This document shows, piece after piece, positions 1-11,558 of a DNA stretch of 64,000 nt. The DNA lies in the NCBI GenBank assembly GCA_009617715.1, contig VTFK01000190.1, forward strand, positions 186,001 to 250,000. Reading direction: 5' to 3'. A program made the position numbers and the translations under genes. Every line of letters starts with the position of its first letter. The first letter of the stretch is position 1. The DNA is from Plectrocnemia conspersa (lineage: Eukaryota; Arthropoda; Insecta; Trichoptera; Polycentropodidae). The notes beneath the pieces were generated by a model. The model was not told where the DNA came from. It worked only from the letters and a program-made list of their open reading frames with translations, and did not search any database.

Positions 1-78
1 AAAATATATACACATATATATTAATTAAATTAAATAAAAGTAGAATCTAGATAAATTTTGTAAAATATATAATATAAC

Positions 79-3000
79 CTGCAAGATACTCGCGGTTCTC
101 CGGCGTGTTTAACGGAGGTTCAGTGAGCAAAAAATAGTGATCTTCGGGCTCAGCCCTGAGATACTTGAAAATGCATTGTTCCATAAATCGCTCCATCAAG
201 TCCCAGTCTTCGACCAATCCATGGCGAACTGGATACTAAAACACAAAAAATATAGTAAATAAAACAATTTTTTCATCAACAGCACTATAGTGGAATAGGT
301 AAAAGGAATGTTCAGGACAATAGAATAAATGTTACACATCTTCATGACAAACATTTGTGAAGTGATTAATCTGGCTTAATTAATACTAAACCAAATTCAC
401 GAAGACATGTTAAACATTATGGATAGATCATCTTTCTTTTGGAATGGTTAAAAACTAGGCAGTCGAATTTAAACACTGAAGACGATCTTCACAGTGAAAT
501 GCTTGAAATAGCTAGTACAGAAGAAAACATTGATTTGATTCACAATAGCAGATCAACTACTTATTTTTTTTTAAGTTCTGTTATTGTTATGGAAAGATCT
601 CTGGGTAAAGTGAAGGTTTTTGATTTTTAGAACGTGAAGGTATTGGATTATAGATGGTGGATTACTTTCCAAAGGATCAACCATAACAGGGCAATACTAT
701 TTTTGATTTTTGCCGACACTGATTATTCCGGAAAAAAAATATTTTTAATATTATATTAAAATAAAAATGTAAGGTTAACATTTGGATTGTTAGATTGTTA
801 ACTACCGAGTTCAATGTAGCAATTAACTTGAATTAAATTCAAGGAATCGATATTTTTACTTCATAAAAAGTGTTTCAAAATATCCGTTGTTGGTATTTTG
901 ATTATTTTTATAACAAGTTTACCTAGCTGACAAAATTTGTGTCTGAAAAAATCCGAGCCCCGTTTTTTATTTCTTCAGTCATATACCTAAATATTATATA
1001 ACTATCTGGGGTACCTGAAAACAGTGAAAAATCGACCACCGTAGGTGTTAAAGATTAGGACAAAGTATTTTATCAGATTATAATTCTTTGTGTATTTTAT
1101 GTTGGAATAAACTGCGGGGTTTCAACAATGGCTTTAAAAATTACAAAACGACAATGATTTGTCTGACGGACATTAGTAATCAATTACCAAAAAACTCCTA
1201 AAACCTCTTTGTACATAAGACCTCGCATTGTTTGGAATATTTCTTGTAATTTTCAAACGGTCGTCCAACAGCTACGAGACCAACTTTTAAAAGGGGATGA
1301 TTTTTAAACCCTATTTTCAGACAATTCAACTCCATTATATATGTTTAATCTTTACTTTGCTTATCAGCGGTTCTTAAAATGGGTTCCGCAAAACAATTTT
1401 GACATTAATAATAAAAAAATATAGATATGAGAGCAACTTAGATGATGGAGTATCAACCTAGAAATCCACCAAGAAACGCAAAATTGGAAAATATTGTGAT
1501 GAGTATTTATTAGGCATTTTGATTTCTTGAGAAATTTTGATGAATGAAAAATGTATGTAATACAGCAAAGTTTGCAGATGAATTTTTACATATTATTCTT
1601 AAAATAGCCCTTTAAAAACACATGCATTCTAAAGTAGAATCAAAAATCCTCCTTCTTTTTTGTTGTTAAAAAAATATCAATATTTTTATATTTTCAAATA
1701 CCTGGCACGAACACATTCAGAAAAGTTTCTTATCTAGTGTCTTCTTTTATTACTTAAGCAAAACTAGGGAGAGTTTGAGTGTTAAAAAATTGTATACAAT
1801 TTGTCATTCCCGGACCCTTATTAACACATTGTTGTCGGGTGATTTCGCGCATTGTTTCAAGCCTGGCGCGGGCCATTTTTTAGCAGCCGCGGAATTTTTC
1901 GGAAACGAAGAATTTCCGCGTTTTTTTTCGGAAACTCGCCATAACTTTTATACTATACAATATAAAATTATGACATTTTAAACATAGACTTACCATAAAC
2001 AGTACTATCAAATGAAGAAGAAACATGGAGGTTGACAGTTTTATATTCACTGGAAACTTGCGTTTATTTTGCACATAAAAGTACTATAAAAAAATGTATG
2101 TAATAAAAAAATCGAATTAAACACTAAATAAAACTAAAATATGGCACAATCTGTTTTATGAATAGTTTTTTCAACGTATGATATCTCTAAAACACGTACC
2201 TCTGTGTAGAGGTATGTCAAAAGATACATAGCTACACTTTTGGCCCAATTATCAATAATCAGATAAATTATCCACACAAAATTCATCGTCAGATTTATTT
2301 TATCGGGTGAAAACATTTCGGGGTGTAAAAACTATTTTTTAGACAACCGAACGAAACATTTACGCGTAACTGTAATGATGTCTTTTTTTTTATAACAAGT
2401 CACAGATGTCGCAATGACTGTTGCTTGTTATCTACCCCAGGTCAAGTTTCATTGAATTTGTTTTGTTTTCTCACTCCCAACCATCCCTTCTTTTTTTCAG
2501 GTAGAAAGTAATTCCTCGAAGTATCTTGAATAGAATTGAACATAATAGAAGATATTTGGGATAACAGGAATTGTTTATAGTTCGTTATTTAATTTTTTTG
2601 TACGGAATAAAAAATTCAATATCAAAATTAGTACAATACATTTGGTGGAAATGTAATAAATGCGACGACGAATAAAATAATGTCTTTACTAAATATCAAA
2701 GCAGTGACATCTAGCTGCTGACAACAAAAAAAAAATGCAGTTCAAATTACACGGATAAACACGTGAGCCGACTTCTAGCAACAGACTACAAAAAACGGAT
2801 TTTTACGGGTCCCGCAATCCAGCAGCAGTTCCGCAAAAACGGAAAAATCCGTGTCCCGACAACAATGTGTTAAAACCTCCTAAAAGTTTACATATTTGGC
2901 ATGTACCCGCTTTTACTTATGCAGCGTTATAAAAAGGGCAGTAGTTGTAAACCATTTAAAAATATTAGTAGAAATTTAATTTTATATAATGAAAAATGAT

Positions 3001-3952
3001 TTATAAAATTTCTCGAGAAATGAGAATTCTCGATTTGACATTTTTCTCAAGAAGCAACACTAATATTTATCATTTGGATTTAAATAAAAATGTGAAAAGA
3101 ACCATGTCTTATATCTCCGATGTTATTTGGAAATAAATCTGTCGATTTTTTTGAAATAAAAAAATTAAACTTGCTTCAGGTCAAAATCTAACGCAAAAGA
3201 CCGTAACTGATTGTATCAATTAAAAAAGCACATCTATTATTACACAAAAGTATGTCGGTTGTCATGTGGGAAAGTACGAAGCACGATTATTTTTTACTTA
3301 TTTTACCTCCAAGATGCAGCTGCAAATATGTAATATTTAAAGTTGAAGATAAAATAGAAGTGACTATTACTTATGACAAATAAAGATTCTCATTTTTATA
3401 AATGCGCAAGACCATTAATTTAAATAACCAGCGATATATTTTTATTAATATTTATTAAAACATAGTGCTTATGAACTTATTGATCCAGAAAGTCACAAAA
3501 ACGACATAAAATGGTAAGGGTTGAGGTGGGGTCCGCAACATAAATGTTAAAGGATTATATAAATTTAAAAACCGCTGACTTACCTTGACGGAGTAGCTGG
3601 TGGCTTCGAACGCTTCATCTCCAATGAAAAAATCTAAATCTTCAACACCTTTGGTGAGCCGTCTGGAAGACTGATCGCCGACTTTAGCCGTCTCTTTGAT
3701 GGCTATGGCAGACGGTATGATGAATTGGGGTTCTTTGTTACCGGCGAACCCCAATTTTGTATATCTAAAATATAAAAATAATAAATTTGCTTATCAGTTA
3801 ACTATCGCGCGGTCTCGTTCTCGTTCGCATCCGTTGCGGCCGATAAACGGTTCATGCGGATAAATGTGCAACTTGGACGAAGAGATGAGATGAGAGAAGT
3901 GCGGTTACCCAGTGCCGACGTCTATGACACATGCCGGTAGCCTGTCGGCCAT
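79..3952 (-). CDS. Arp3: Actin-related protein 3 (Arp2/3 complex subunit), 5' part of gene
   Basis: Arp3 is the actin-like subunit that, with Arp2, forms the template for branched actin filaments in the Arp2/3 complex at the cell cortex. Three coding exons are visible on the minus strand: 3909-3952, 3584-3764 and 79-235. All junctions are GT..AG and the phases join without a gap (44 + 181 nt = 75 codons, then 157 nt ending in phase 1). The protein starts [20 protein letters not shown], the actin-fold phosphate-1 loop with the Arp3-type N-terminus. It continues through [18 protein letters not shown] and [10 protein letters not shown], and exon 3 reads [20 protein letters not shown] to [11 protein letters not shown], which is diagnostic of Arp3 rather than actin or Arp2. 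About 127 of the usual ~418 residues are present; the remainder is beyond the left edge. Intron 1 is 144 bp. Intron 2 is 3.35 kb and holds a TTAA-type MITE. No break is seen. Confidence 0.95.
236..1819. other. Arp3 intron 2, left part: no gene seen
   Basis: AT-rich intron sequence. Short open frames on both strands show no recognisable domain and no coding composition. Apart from the solo TTAA-type end near 1040, nothing could be identified. Confidence 0.5.
1020..1051. repeat. Possible solo TTAA-type transposon end
   Basis: The sequence reads inward from a TTAA (1048-1051) as CACCTACGGTGGTCGATTTT on the minus strand, the style of end seen in other TTAA elements in this window. No matching partner end was found nearby, so it is either a fragment or chance. 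Confidence 0.25.
1821..2873. mobile_element. piggyBac-type MITE (TTAA + 15-bp TIR) in Arp3 intron 2
   Basis: A perfect 15-bp terminal inverted repeat, CACATTGTTGTCGGG at 1825-1839 and its reverse complement at 2855-2869, is flanked on both outer sides by TTAA (1821-1824 and 2870-2873). TTAA target sites are the hallmark of the piggyBac superfamily. Subterminal sequences at both ends are rich in CGGAAA/TTTCCG motifs in inverted orientation. The 1-kb interior has no credible transposase reading frame, so this is a non-autonomous element. Confidence 0.75.
2874..3583. other. Arp3 intron 2, right part: no gene seen
   Basis: AT-rich intron sequence with short palindromes (for example near 3010-3030, around TCTCGAGA and GAATTC). 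No exon, RNA gene or element boundary could be supported. Confidence 0.45.
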
Positions 3953-4140
3953 TTGGCGTTCGGTGACTAGCAGCGGCTAGAGAACGTGCCGACGAATGCG
4001 GAGTGGCGTGCGGTGACCGCGGAGATAGCGGCGAGTCAGGGGGGCGCCGCCGCCGACACGCCCCGTCGCGTCACTTTGCCGATTGACAATGATTTGGCCT
4101 TAGCAGCGCCGAACGAGGCCATCTCCGTCTTCGAGCAAAT
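3953..4140 (-). promoter_or_regulatory. GC-rich 5' UTR / promoter region of Arp3
   Basis: Immediately upstream of the Arp3 start codon (3952, minus strand) lies about 190 bp rich in GC and CpG, including a run of GCC/CGC repeats near 4040-4065, in sharp contrast to the AT-rich DNA beyond 4141. This is what a leader plus CpG-rich core promoter of a housekeeping gene would look like. No TATA box is evident and the transcription start cannot be fixed by eye. Confidence 0.5.
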
Positions 4141-4414
4141 CGTACTTTTAAAATAAAAAAACACTAATTATTAATAAAATATAGATTTTATAACAACGTA
4201 AAATCATTTTTTTTAAATATAAATTTTTTATAATATAATTTATTAGAATAATACGAAAACTTAGCAATAATAAAATAAAACATATAATATCGAGGGCAGC
4301 AATGGACGTAGAAAATATCAAAAGAAAGGTTTATTTAGATTAATTAAAATACATGTTTTTAATATTATTATTTTATCACAAATATGTACCGTTTTACGCT
4401 TTAAAATGTTAGAG

Positions 4415-4480
4415 GCAGTGGCGGATTTACGCAAAGGTAGGGGAGGCACTTGCCTTAAAACCCTGGTTGGGCAGAGGCTC
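4415..4480 (+). mobile_element. hAT-like terminal fragment
   Basis: The sequence begins CAGTGGCGGATTTACG, the kind of terminus carried by hAT-superfamily elements (CAGTGGCG start), followed by a G-rich then GGCACTTGCC segment like the start of the two complete MITEs at 11300 and 22018. The opposite end was not found, so this is a decayed or truncated copy. Confidence 0.4.
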
Positions 4481-6408
4481 TAGCATTTATGAAAAATATT
4501 TTTATTATGAATTATTATACTTTTTATATAACAATCCAATTAAATCATTTTCCGTAGAAAAAGGCATTCGTTATTTTACTAAATGCATCACATTTCCAAG
4601 AAGCTCAATATTTGCACTTATTTGTAGCAGTAAGCTTGGTTTGATTTATTATTACTACACCACTCTCTGAACATCTCCATTTCGGATTATCATATTTTTC
4701 CCGTTTTACAATAGTTTTTAAATGTAAAAATCGATAAATTTAGAAGACTTAAAACAACCCCTCTTGTTTTTTTTAAAACCGAAACAATTTATAATAGTAA
4801 AATTAAAAAGTTATTAACAAAATGGCAATCAGTATAAGATTCAGATGGAGAATACATAACTAATTAAAAAACCTTGTAATTGATTAATGAGTTAAAACAC
4901 GTCACATACCATCTCTTAATTCAGTTAATTCTATATTTGATAGCTCAAGTCCGCGAATATGAAATGAATATATTATTGTTACTGATGAATTATTAGTAAT
5001 TACTGTCAATTAAAGTCTGTCTATCGCACTCCCACTTTAGTGAAAACATGAGCAACGAAAGAGTGAGATAGTAATGATAACTCGTCGAGCGCCATCTAGT
5101 AATAATATTGAAAAGCAAAATCTACATGTTATCTCAATCATTACTTAGTGGTTTGTTGTGTCTGTTAGATGTCGCTTCCTATCATTGTATGAGCACATCA
5201 ATGGTTCGCTTCTAAAACCACGTAAGTCACATTTCAGTAAAAATATTGAAATATCTTTGCACACATATTAGATATATATTGGAGTAATAATTCGCTACAT
5301 TCTGTAACACTTATAACCTAATAAAATTTATATTAAATGATTCCACAATACACTATATTTCTGATCCTCCCTAGTAATTTATTTTACAAAATAATTAGCA
5401 TAGATATGTACCTAAATACTCAATATTAATGATATTTTGACCGTCTAGATATTTTTTTCCTTATAAAGTAGTATTTGAGTAATAAAAATATTGTGATACA
5501 AATCATTAACTTCTACACAAAAAAAATATCTCACAACAAATAGATGCAACAATTTGAAATGTCAATATTTACACGAGTCCATATTTATTATCGTGAGTCG
5601 TCAAATATTATGAATTGAACATACAAACAAATAATAAACTGTCTTGCATTATATAAAAAGAGATATAACAGGCGATTTTTTTAAAGCTGAAAGTATTTCA
5701 TACAAATATATTTATTTTTAATCACTCACACTCTTCTTTAAAAATAATGTGTTTTGGAAATGTGAGTTTTGGAAGAATTTTAGAAATGCAATAAATTACT
5801 AATGACCCTGACATACCTAACATACCTAACAGTTAGATGCAATTTCTAGTTTATTAATATATTTATTATTATTATTTATGTATTAAAATGGTGTATTGTA
5901 TTATATATATTTATATAGTTTACTATATTTATTTATTTATATAAACATTTTTAACTAGCTGTAAATGTAAATATTGTGAACGTTATCAAACTAAACAATC
6001 GCATTATTGTTGATAAATTATTTTTTATGATAGTTTATCTTAACGCTGTATGTGCTTTTTGTGTGTATATTTATCTTAAATTTTACATGCAAATACACTT
6101 ATGAGCGCGTGTGTGAAATGTGAAGATCGTCAGGAATTTATAGAGCCAGCCATCGTACGTGGCGACCGATGTTCAGCGTCTCGTCTTCATCAGTTATTCA
6201 GCGTAGAGGTTAATTTTGGATCAGTGGTATCGGGTCGTAACATATACTAACACAAATCTAGAAATATACACGAATAATGCAGGAGAATTTAATTCAGCAT
6301 GAATAGCGGGTCAAGCGTTGACAATGAAAAAAAAATATTGACAGCAATTTACTCGCTACGCAGTATGTGCTGAATATTTCTTATATAAAAGTTAACCTAT
6401 TATATTAC

Positions 6409-6437
6409 AACACTTTTTTTTTATCAAAAAAAGTGTT
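6409..6437. repeat. Perfect 12-bp hairpin
   Basis: AACACTTTTTTT and AAAAAAAGTGTT form a perfect 12-bp stem around a 5-nt loop (TTATC). The T-run makes it resemble a simple fold-back. No flanking target duplication was found. Confidence 0.5.
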
Positions 6438-7894
6438 CCAAATAATTGAAAATATAAAATTGTTTAATAAACAAATTAAGCTACAAATAAGAAATTATTG
6501 AAAAATTATCAAACGTCATTTGGACATATAACCGAGCGTTACCACTACTGCGGCGACTGCATGATTTTATTGCTTTTGACGGACATACTTATACGAGAAA
6601 CTTATGGGAAGTGAAAATTGTTTTTCTGTTTGCTTTCTTCAAAACATAGTGGTCATCCTAGTAGAATCGCCCGGTTAACAGATTGGCACTAGTAGCAATT
6701 ACTAAAATAAAATATTTTCTTTATTTATTTAATTTACTGTTTTTTGTTATAAGGTATAATATTATTTACTTTAAAAATGTGATTTTAAATTGTATAAACA
6801 CGAATATTAGTATTAAATAATATTTATAGTAAAAGTTAAAGGTCCAAATAGTTTAACAATTTATAACAGCACTGAACACTAGGACATCGCAATTATTCTG
6901 TATAAATGCAAATATTAAATGTACTATTTATTTATTTACATAAATAATAGTGGAAAAAACAAGTTGAAAACCTCTGTAGGTGAACATTACTCCCGTGCGA
7001 AGTAATAAACCCGACTGGCAACACTCATACATTCGAATGTATTGGTAAATTAAATTCTGATTTTGTTGATCATTTTTTTTTTCTTTCGGTAATAACCTAA
7101 ATATTTTAATTACGTGTTTTTATATGTAAGTGTATCGTAGAGGAATACTTAAAATATTAATATTTTATTCGACATAATTATAGAGATATTCACAACAATA
7201 TGACATGTACACTCTGTGTATATAGAAATGTTAATGGTGTCAGTATTATGAACTGTTGGGTTCATAAATTGAACCACAGTCTTTTATTCACAATTGGAGG
7301 GATAAACTCATACTATCAAATCAAAAAAAGGCCAGTAATATACAAAGAGTTTTAACCTTCTGAAAAAAATTTTTTTTTTAAATGAGACACCACCGTATGA
7401 AACCTTTCAATCACTGGCACTAAATCTGAGGACTCCTATGAGACGCTCTCAGAGACATATTCTTCTGGCATTCGGAGTTTAAGACATCCGAACTTCATAA
7501 GTTCTTTAACTTGGACTCCAACCAAGATATGGCCGACACAACTTCAGACCAGCGAAGATCGCAAAAGCCGCGCTTCTCTCTTCGCATCCACTGGTCCAGC
7601 TCAACGTCCACAATCCAGAGTGCACCTGCTTCCGAAACGCCTGGAGACTACGGATGCACAACGAATCAAATAATAACAATGTTGCTTTATTAAAATAAAC
7701 TCTCTCTAACTCCAAGGTCAGGACAGAACCCTAACTAATTCATTCCTATCCATCGATTAATTTTTTTCAAAGTAAACTTTTTCTTTAAAAAGTGGATAAC
7801 ACAGGAAACAGTCCCTAACTAACTTCCCTCTCCAGATATTATATATTATATTCAAGTTATATTCAAGACTTCCATCTTATTAATTATAATAATT

Positions 7895-8090
7895 ATTACA
7901 GCTTACAATCTATATATGTTACTACCCACTTTAATTAAACTCATCACGATATTCATATGTGAGATTACGAATCTGCTAAGATAATCGTAATTATCATTAA
8001 ATAATCATAATTACTAATTCCGATATCTCAGATACGATAGTAATTTAAAAACTAGTGTTCATGTGGGATTCGAAACCAGATGTTTAAGAA
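7895..8090 (-). mobile_element. tRNA-derived SINE, truncated copy
   Basis: This matches the central and head parts of the SINE at 28848-29250: the GCTTACAATC block, a decayed body, the AATTTAAAAACTAG segment and a degenerate B box (minus strand GGTTTCGAATCC, from about 8068). The CATGACAGGCG tail-side block is missing, so the copy is truncated. Confidence 0.55.
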
Positions 8091-8308
8091 AATAGAAATG
8101 ATATTAGTAAAATAGCTGAAATTTTCATGCTGTTTGGGTAGTTATATCTCGATATTTATATACGGAAAAAAACAGTTCAAAGTAAGTACTAAGAACTTTT
8201 CTCTGTAATCCTTACTTTATTCTTTATTAAATTCAGTAAATAAGTTACAAATTTAGGTAGAAATAAAGGTTATCTTCTCTGTCCCTGGAAGATCCAAGTG
8301 ATCATTTA

Positions 8309-8336
8309 ATTTTCTAGCTCGTCAAAGCTAGAAAAT
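8309..8336. repeat. Perfect 11-bp hairpin
   Basis: ATTTTCTAGCT and AGCTAGAAAAT form a perfect stem around the loop CGTCAA. TCCCTGGAA(A)GAT is repeated on both sides (about 8282 and 8340), so the hairpin sits between short direct repeats. Confidence 0.5.
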
Positions 8337-8489
8337 GGTTCCCTGGAAAGATGTTGTTAATTGAACGAATGTAAATCGTTAGGAGTAAGGTCAGTAAAGG
8401 ATGCTCAAAGATTCCTATTTTTTGTCGTAATCTCTTTGGTCCTAATGGTTATATTGACTTTTATTAGCAACACGCATTTGTCTCCACGA

Positions 8490-8509
8490 TCAAATTGTTA
8501 ACAATTTGA
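8490..8509. repeat. 20-bp perfect palindrome
   Basis: TCAAATTGTTAACAATTTGA reads the same on both strands without a spacer. It contains a central GTTAAC. It may be a protein-binding dyad or chance in AT-rich DNA. Confidence 0.5.
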
Positions 8510-9059
8510 CTATGTGACATTCTTCAGTGGCAAACCGAATTGATGTTCGTTAGATCCAAATAACTTTTCCACCCAATTATAAACAGTTTAACATAAGAAG
8601 CGATGTTTACTATACATGGAGAGCATTTATTTGAGGATCTCCTCTGCTGCCAGTCAGACATTTTACCCAGAAAATACAACGCGCTACTCAATATTGATAC
8701 ACTTGTTGAGAGGTTCCACCATCTTATAACAGCTGCTTCTCCGTTTCGCTCTTGCGCACATCATTCGCCAAGCGTCACACAACGATAACTTACTGTATTT
8801 CCTTTGTAACTATTATATGTTTCAACTAAAGTGTTAAAACTTGCGGACGTCTACATATATGTAAATGTTCTTTTGAGTCTTGAAAAGAATGCATTCAAGA
8901 ATTTGTAAAATATTAACAAAAAATTCACGCAGTCAAATACGTTAGCAGAATTTTGCAACAAGTCATTAACCTACTTGCCTCGAAGCGTTTCATAATAATA
9001 TTTAACAAACAATACATTTTTTCTCCGTCTGCTTCGATACCCCTGATTCAGCTGCAATA

Positions 9060-9384
9060 CGACGGGCTTTTAGTGAACGAATCCGTATTGTCATAAGTCG
9101 GCCGAAGAGCGCGGCCGTTCTCACATAGGTACTGGGCACCGCAAGACCAGTGCTAATTAATATTTTTCGGTCATACCGCGAAAGGCGATAACGAAAGTAT
9201 ACCTACAAATTTAGAAGAATATAAACGATAATCAAACCGGCAGTGTCCAGTGTTAACTCTTGTGCTTCGACCCCAATCAATGGCAGTTGTGTCGTTGGCC
9301 TGCGTCGAAAGACATGGTTGTGTGATACAATAAAGAAAAAAAGGAGATTGCATTTTTTGTGAACCAGGACCGGATCATGTCTCA
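9060..9384 (+). promoter_or_regulatory. Promoter-like island with a candidate alternative first exon ending ATG TCT CA|GTGAGT
   Basis: This is a GC-richer stretch in AT-rich surroundings. It ends with an ATG at 9377 followed by TCTCA and a consensus donor (GTGAGT at 9385-9390), giving M-S plus two bases, i.e. phase 2. Exon 2 of the downstream kinase (27486) needs exactly two incoming bases, and joining would give M-S-Q-A-S-N-M-I-R. The frame fit is suggestive only, since one exon in three would fit by chance and 18 kb separate the two. It could instead belong to an unannotated transcript. Confidence 0.35.
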
Positions 9385-10150
9385 GTGAGTATTACTTGTA
9401 CTTGTGAATTTTTTTCTACTTTGCCGAAGAATTATTTTGATAGAGACCAACGCGGAGAATTGCGTGTCTATATTTACGATTTTGTATGACCGCATCGGAA
9501 ATCTCTCTATGTTGTATTTTTAGGACATGAGATCCGTTAAATGGGTTATAACATGCAGTTAGGTTCTTGTTTTCATTTATAAAGTAAATAGAAGAATAAA
9601 ATAAATCTATTATAAATATATTGTATTCGATATCATTTTATTTATAGTTTTTTCTTATCCTATAACACTTGACAATGGGTAATTTTTTCTATTGAATTAT
9701 TTTAATATATGTGATTTAAATACTTACCTCGTGACATTGTGATATCCTTGTGACTATTTATTATCATGGTGAAGGCAAGACGAATTAAGAATTGAAGCCA
9801 ATTAAAACCAAAAAACAAATAGCTATGAATCAATGTGAATATAAAACACATTTTCGCATTTAATTGTACCATTCAGAATAGTTTCCTCAATTAAAGTCCA
9901 CTATGTGTTCAACCAACAACAATCCATTACAGATTTGCATACTCAGCAGCATAATATGGCTGCCAACTTTTACAGTTAGATAGAACTGCTCTAGGGTTTA
10001 TTGTTCTGTAGACTTTCTGGTTCGCCGGTACATAAGCAAAATTTTCAATACGTGGCGCGAGGAAGAAGTGACGTATTGTTCTCGTTTCTAAGGCTTGTTT
10101 TCATTTATCTCAAGTTATTTTTCTGACCAGATGGATGAGTGATTTATTTA

Positions 10151-10520
10151 AATTTTTCATTGTAGTGTGACAGGCGTAAGCCCAATGCGCTTCAACGGGG
10201 TAAACACAATCAGTAAGTAAGCAGTGAGCTAGCAGACTTGAATCAAAGTCTGTAAATCAGAGACATATTTTTTATATAATTATTAACTATAATTACAGTC
10301 TACATCAGCTCGATTTTATTTTAATTATTAATCAGTGAGAGTGAAAAAATCTAGGAAACTCATTGTGATGATCGATAGGAATTATTATAATTATATTAAA
10401 ATCACTAATTCCGGTCTCCCAAAACCATAAAAATTAAATAAAAATCACTATGGTCCAAATAAGATTCAAACCCAGGTCTTTCAGGCATTAGTCACTGACT
10501 ATTATTATATCTTGAAATAA
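10151..10520 (-). mobile_element. tRNA-derived SINE, nearly full-length
   Basis: About 370 bp that share block order with the copy at 28848-29250: CATTGTA..TGACAGGCG near the left end, AATCAGAGACATAT, GATCGATAGGAATT, then a degenerate B box (minus strand GGGTTTGAATC) and the CTTTCAGGCATTAGTCACTGAC head. The tRNA-like head is at the right, so transcription would run on the minus strand. Confidence 0.7.
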
Positions 10521-11164
10521 TTTAAAAACTCTACTGAATAAATTCTTAGCTTCTAAGTAAAAAAAATATGAAATTACTTCTTTCTTACAGATATTTATCT
10601 TCCTCGTTGTAAATCCTTATCAGACTATTTAAACACTCTATATTTTTACCATCCTTTACAAGCAATTACTTTCAGGCGTTTGCATAATAAAAAAAATAAA
10701 ATATAGAATATTGGGGTTCGTGCGTTATAAATAGCCAAACTGAGATATTTGAAATTTTGCACAATTTCTTATATAATAACAATCTTTATATTTCCAGAAA
10801 AGTAAGCAAAAAATAACGCTATTAATATTGACCATTGACTTTCGAGAAATAGTTTTTTAAGTCTAAAAAACAATTGAATGAAAATTCCTGAAATTTTAAT
10901 TGATAATATTTCAAAAGCTGAATCTAAAAGAAAATTTATTATTTTCGTCATGTAATCGCTAAGTCATTTTAAAGCTCGGGTTAACTATTGATGACTCAAG
11001 ATCCCCGTGCTTGATGGACCAAATTTGGTAGCAATGTCAGGTCTGAGCCTAGTGTATTTCCATGTAGAAAGCTAAGTATTTAGTGGGTAGTGATTTATCT
11101 GCGGCGGCGTTTCAGCTTATATGTATATTGCTGAAGAAATTAAAAGAGATCAACAACTAAGGCA

Positions 11165-11291
11165 GAAATAGCATAGTTCGTAGCTGGATTGATAATCCAA
11201 AAGGCCATGGGCTCTGGCCCCCGCAGCAGACTCAAATTTCTATTCCTAAAATGGCACTATTATTAAAAATTTACCCCAGCTCCAAAGTTGC
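11165..11291 (+). mobile_element. Possible second tRNA-derived SINE family
   Basis: The segment from about 11165 has an A-box-like TAGTTCGTAGCTGG, a GGATTGATAATCC stem and a B-box-like GGGCTCTGGCCC 25-30 bases later, spaced as in a tRNA. The B box is degenerate. It differs from the other SINE family. Its 3' part is interrupted by the hAT MITE inserted at 11300. Confidence 0.3.
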
Positions 11292-11299
11292 ATTGTAAG

Positions 11300-11558
11300 C
11301 AGTAGCGTAGCTATGGGGGGGCGGAGGGGGCGAGCCGCCCCGGGCGGCACTTGCTTGGGGGTGGCATATTCGCGATGGGTGTGGTTCTTAACCCTGAATG
11401 CACTAAAACATATATTAATCTACGAACAACAAGAACTTAATATTAACCAATTTATTATTTAAAGAAATACTGAGTTTTTTCCCTAAAAAAAAAATGTATT
11501 AGGGGGGCGGCAATTTTAAGGATCGCCCTGGGCGGCACATACCTTAGCTACGCCACTG
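11300..11558. mobile_element. hAT-type MITE with 8-bp target duplication
   Basis: A 259-bp element with terminal inverted repeats starting CAGTAGCGTAGCTA at the left and ending TAGCTACGCCACTG at the right. The 8-bp ATTGTAAG is duplicated exactly at 11292-11299 and 11559-11566. TIRs beginning CAGTGGCGTA and 8-bp duplications are characteristic of hAT elements. The interior has G-runs near both ends and no coding capacity. Confidence 0.9.

Larger units (their letters stand above)
4141..9059. other. AT-rich intergenic DNA with element debris
   Basis: About 4.9 kb between the Arp3 promoter and the next promoter-like island. It holds a hAT-like end at 4415, a SINE fragment at 7895-8090, hairpins at 6409-6437 and 8309-8336, a 20-bp palindrome at 8490-8509, and a GC-shifted patch at about 7500-7650 with no recognisable product. 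The open frames here are short and lack domain signatures. A stretch at 6120-6240 is slightly GC-richer and could be an unassigned leader exon, but no splice partner is visible. Confidence 0.5.

Noticed and set aside
7506..7715. GC-shifted patch open on both strands
   Set aside because: No start context, splice partner or recognisable motif; the frames are short and mutually overlapping.
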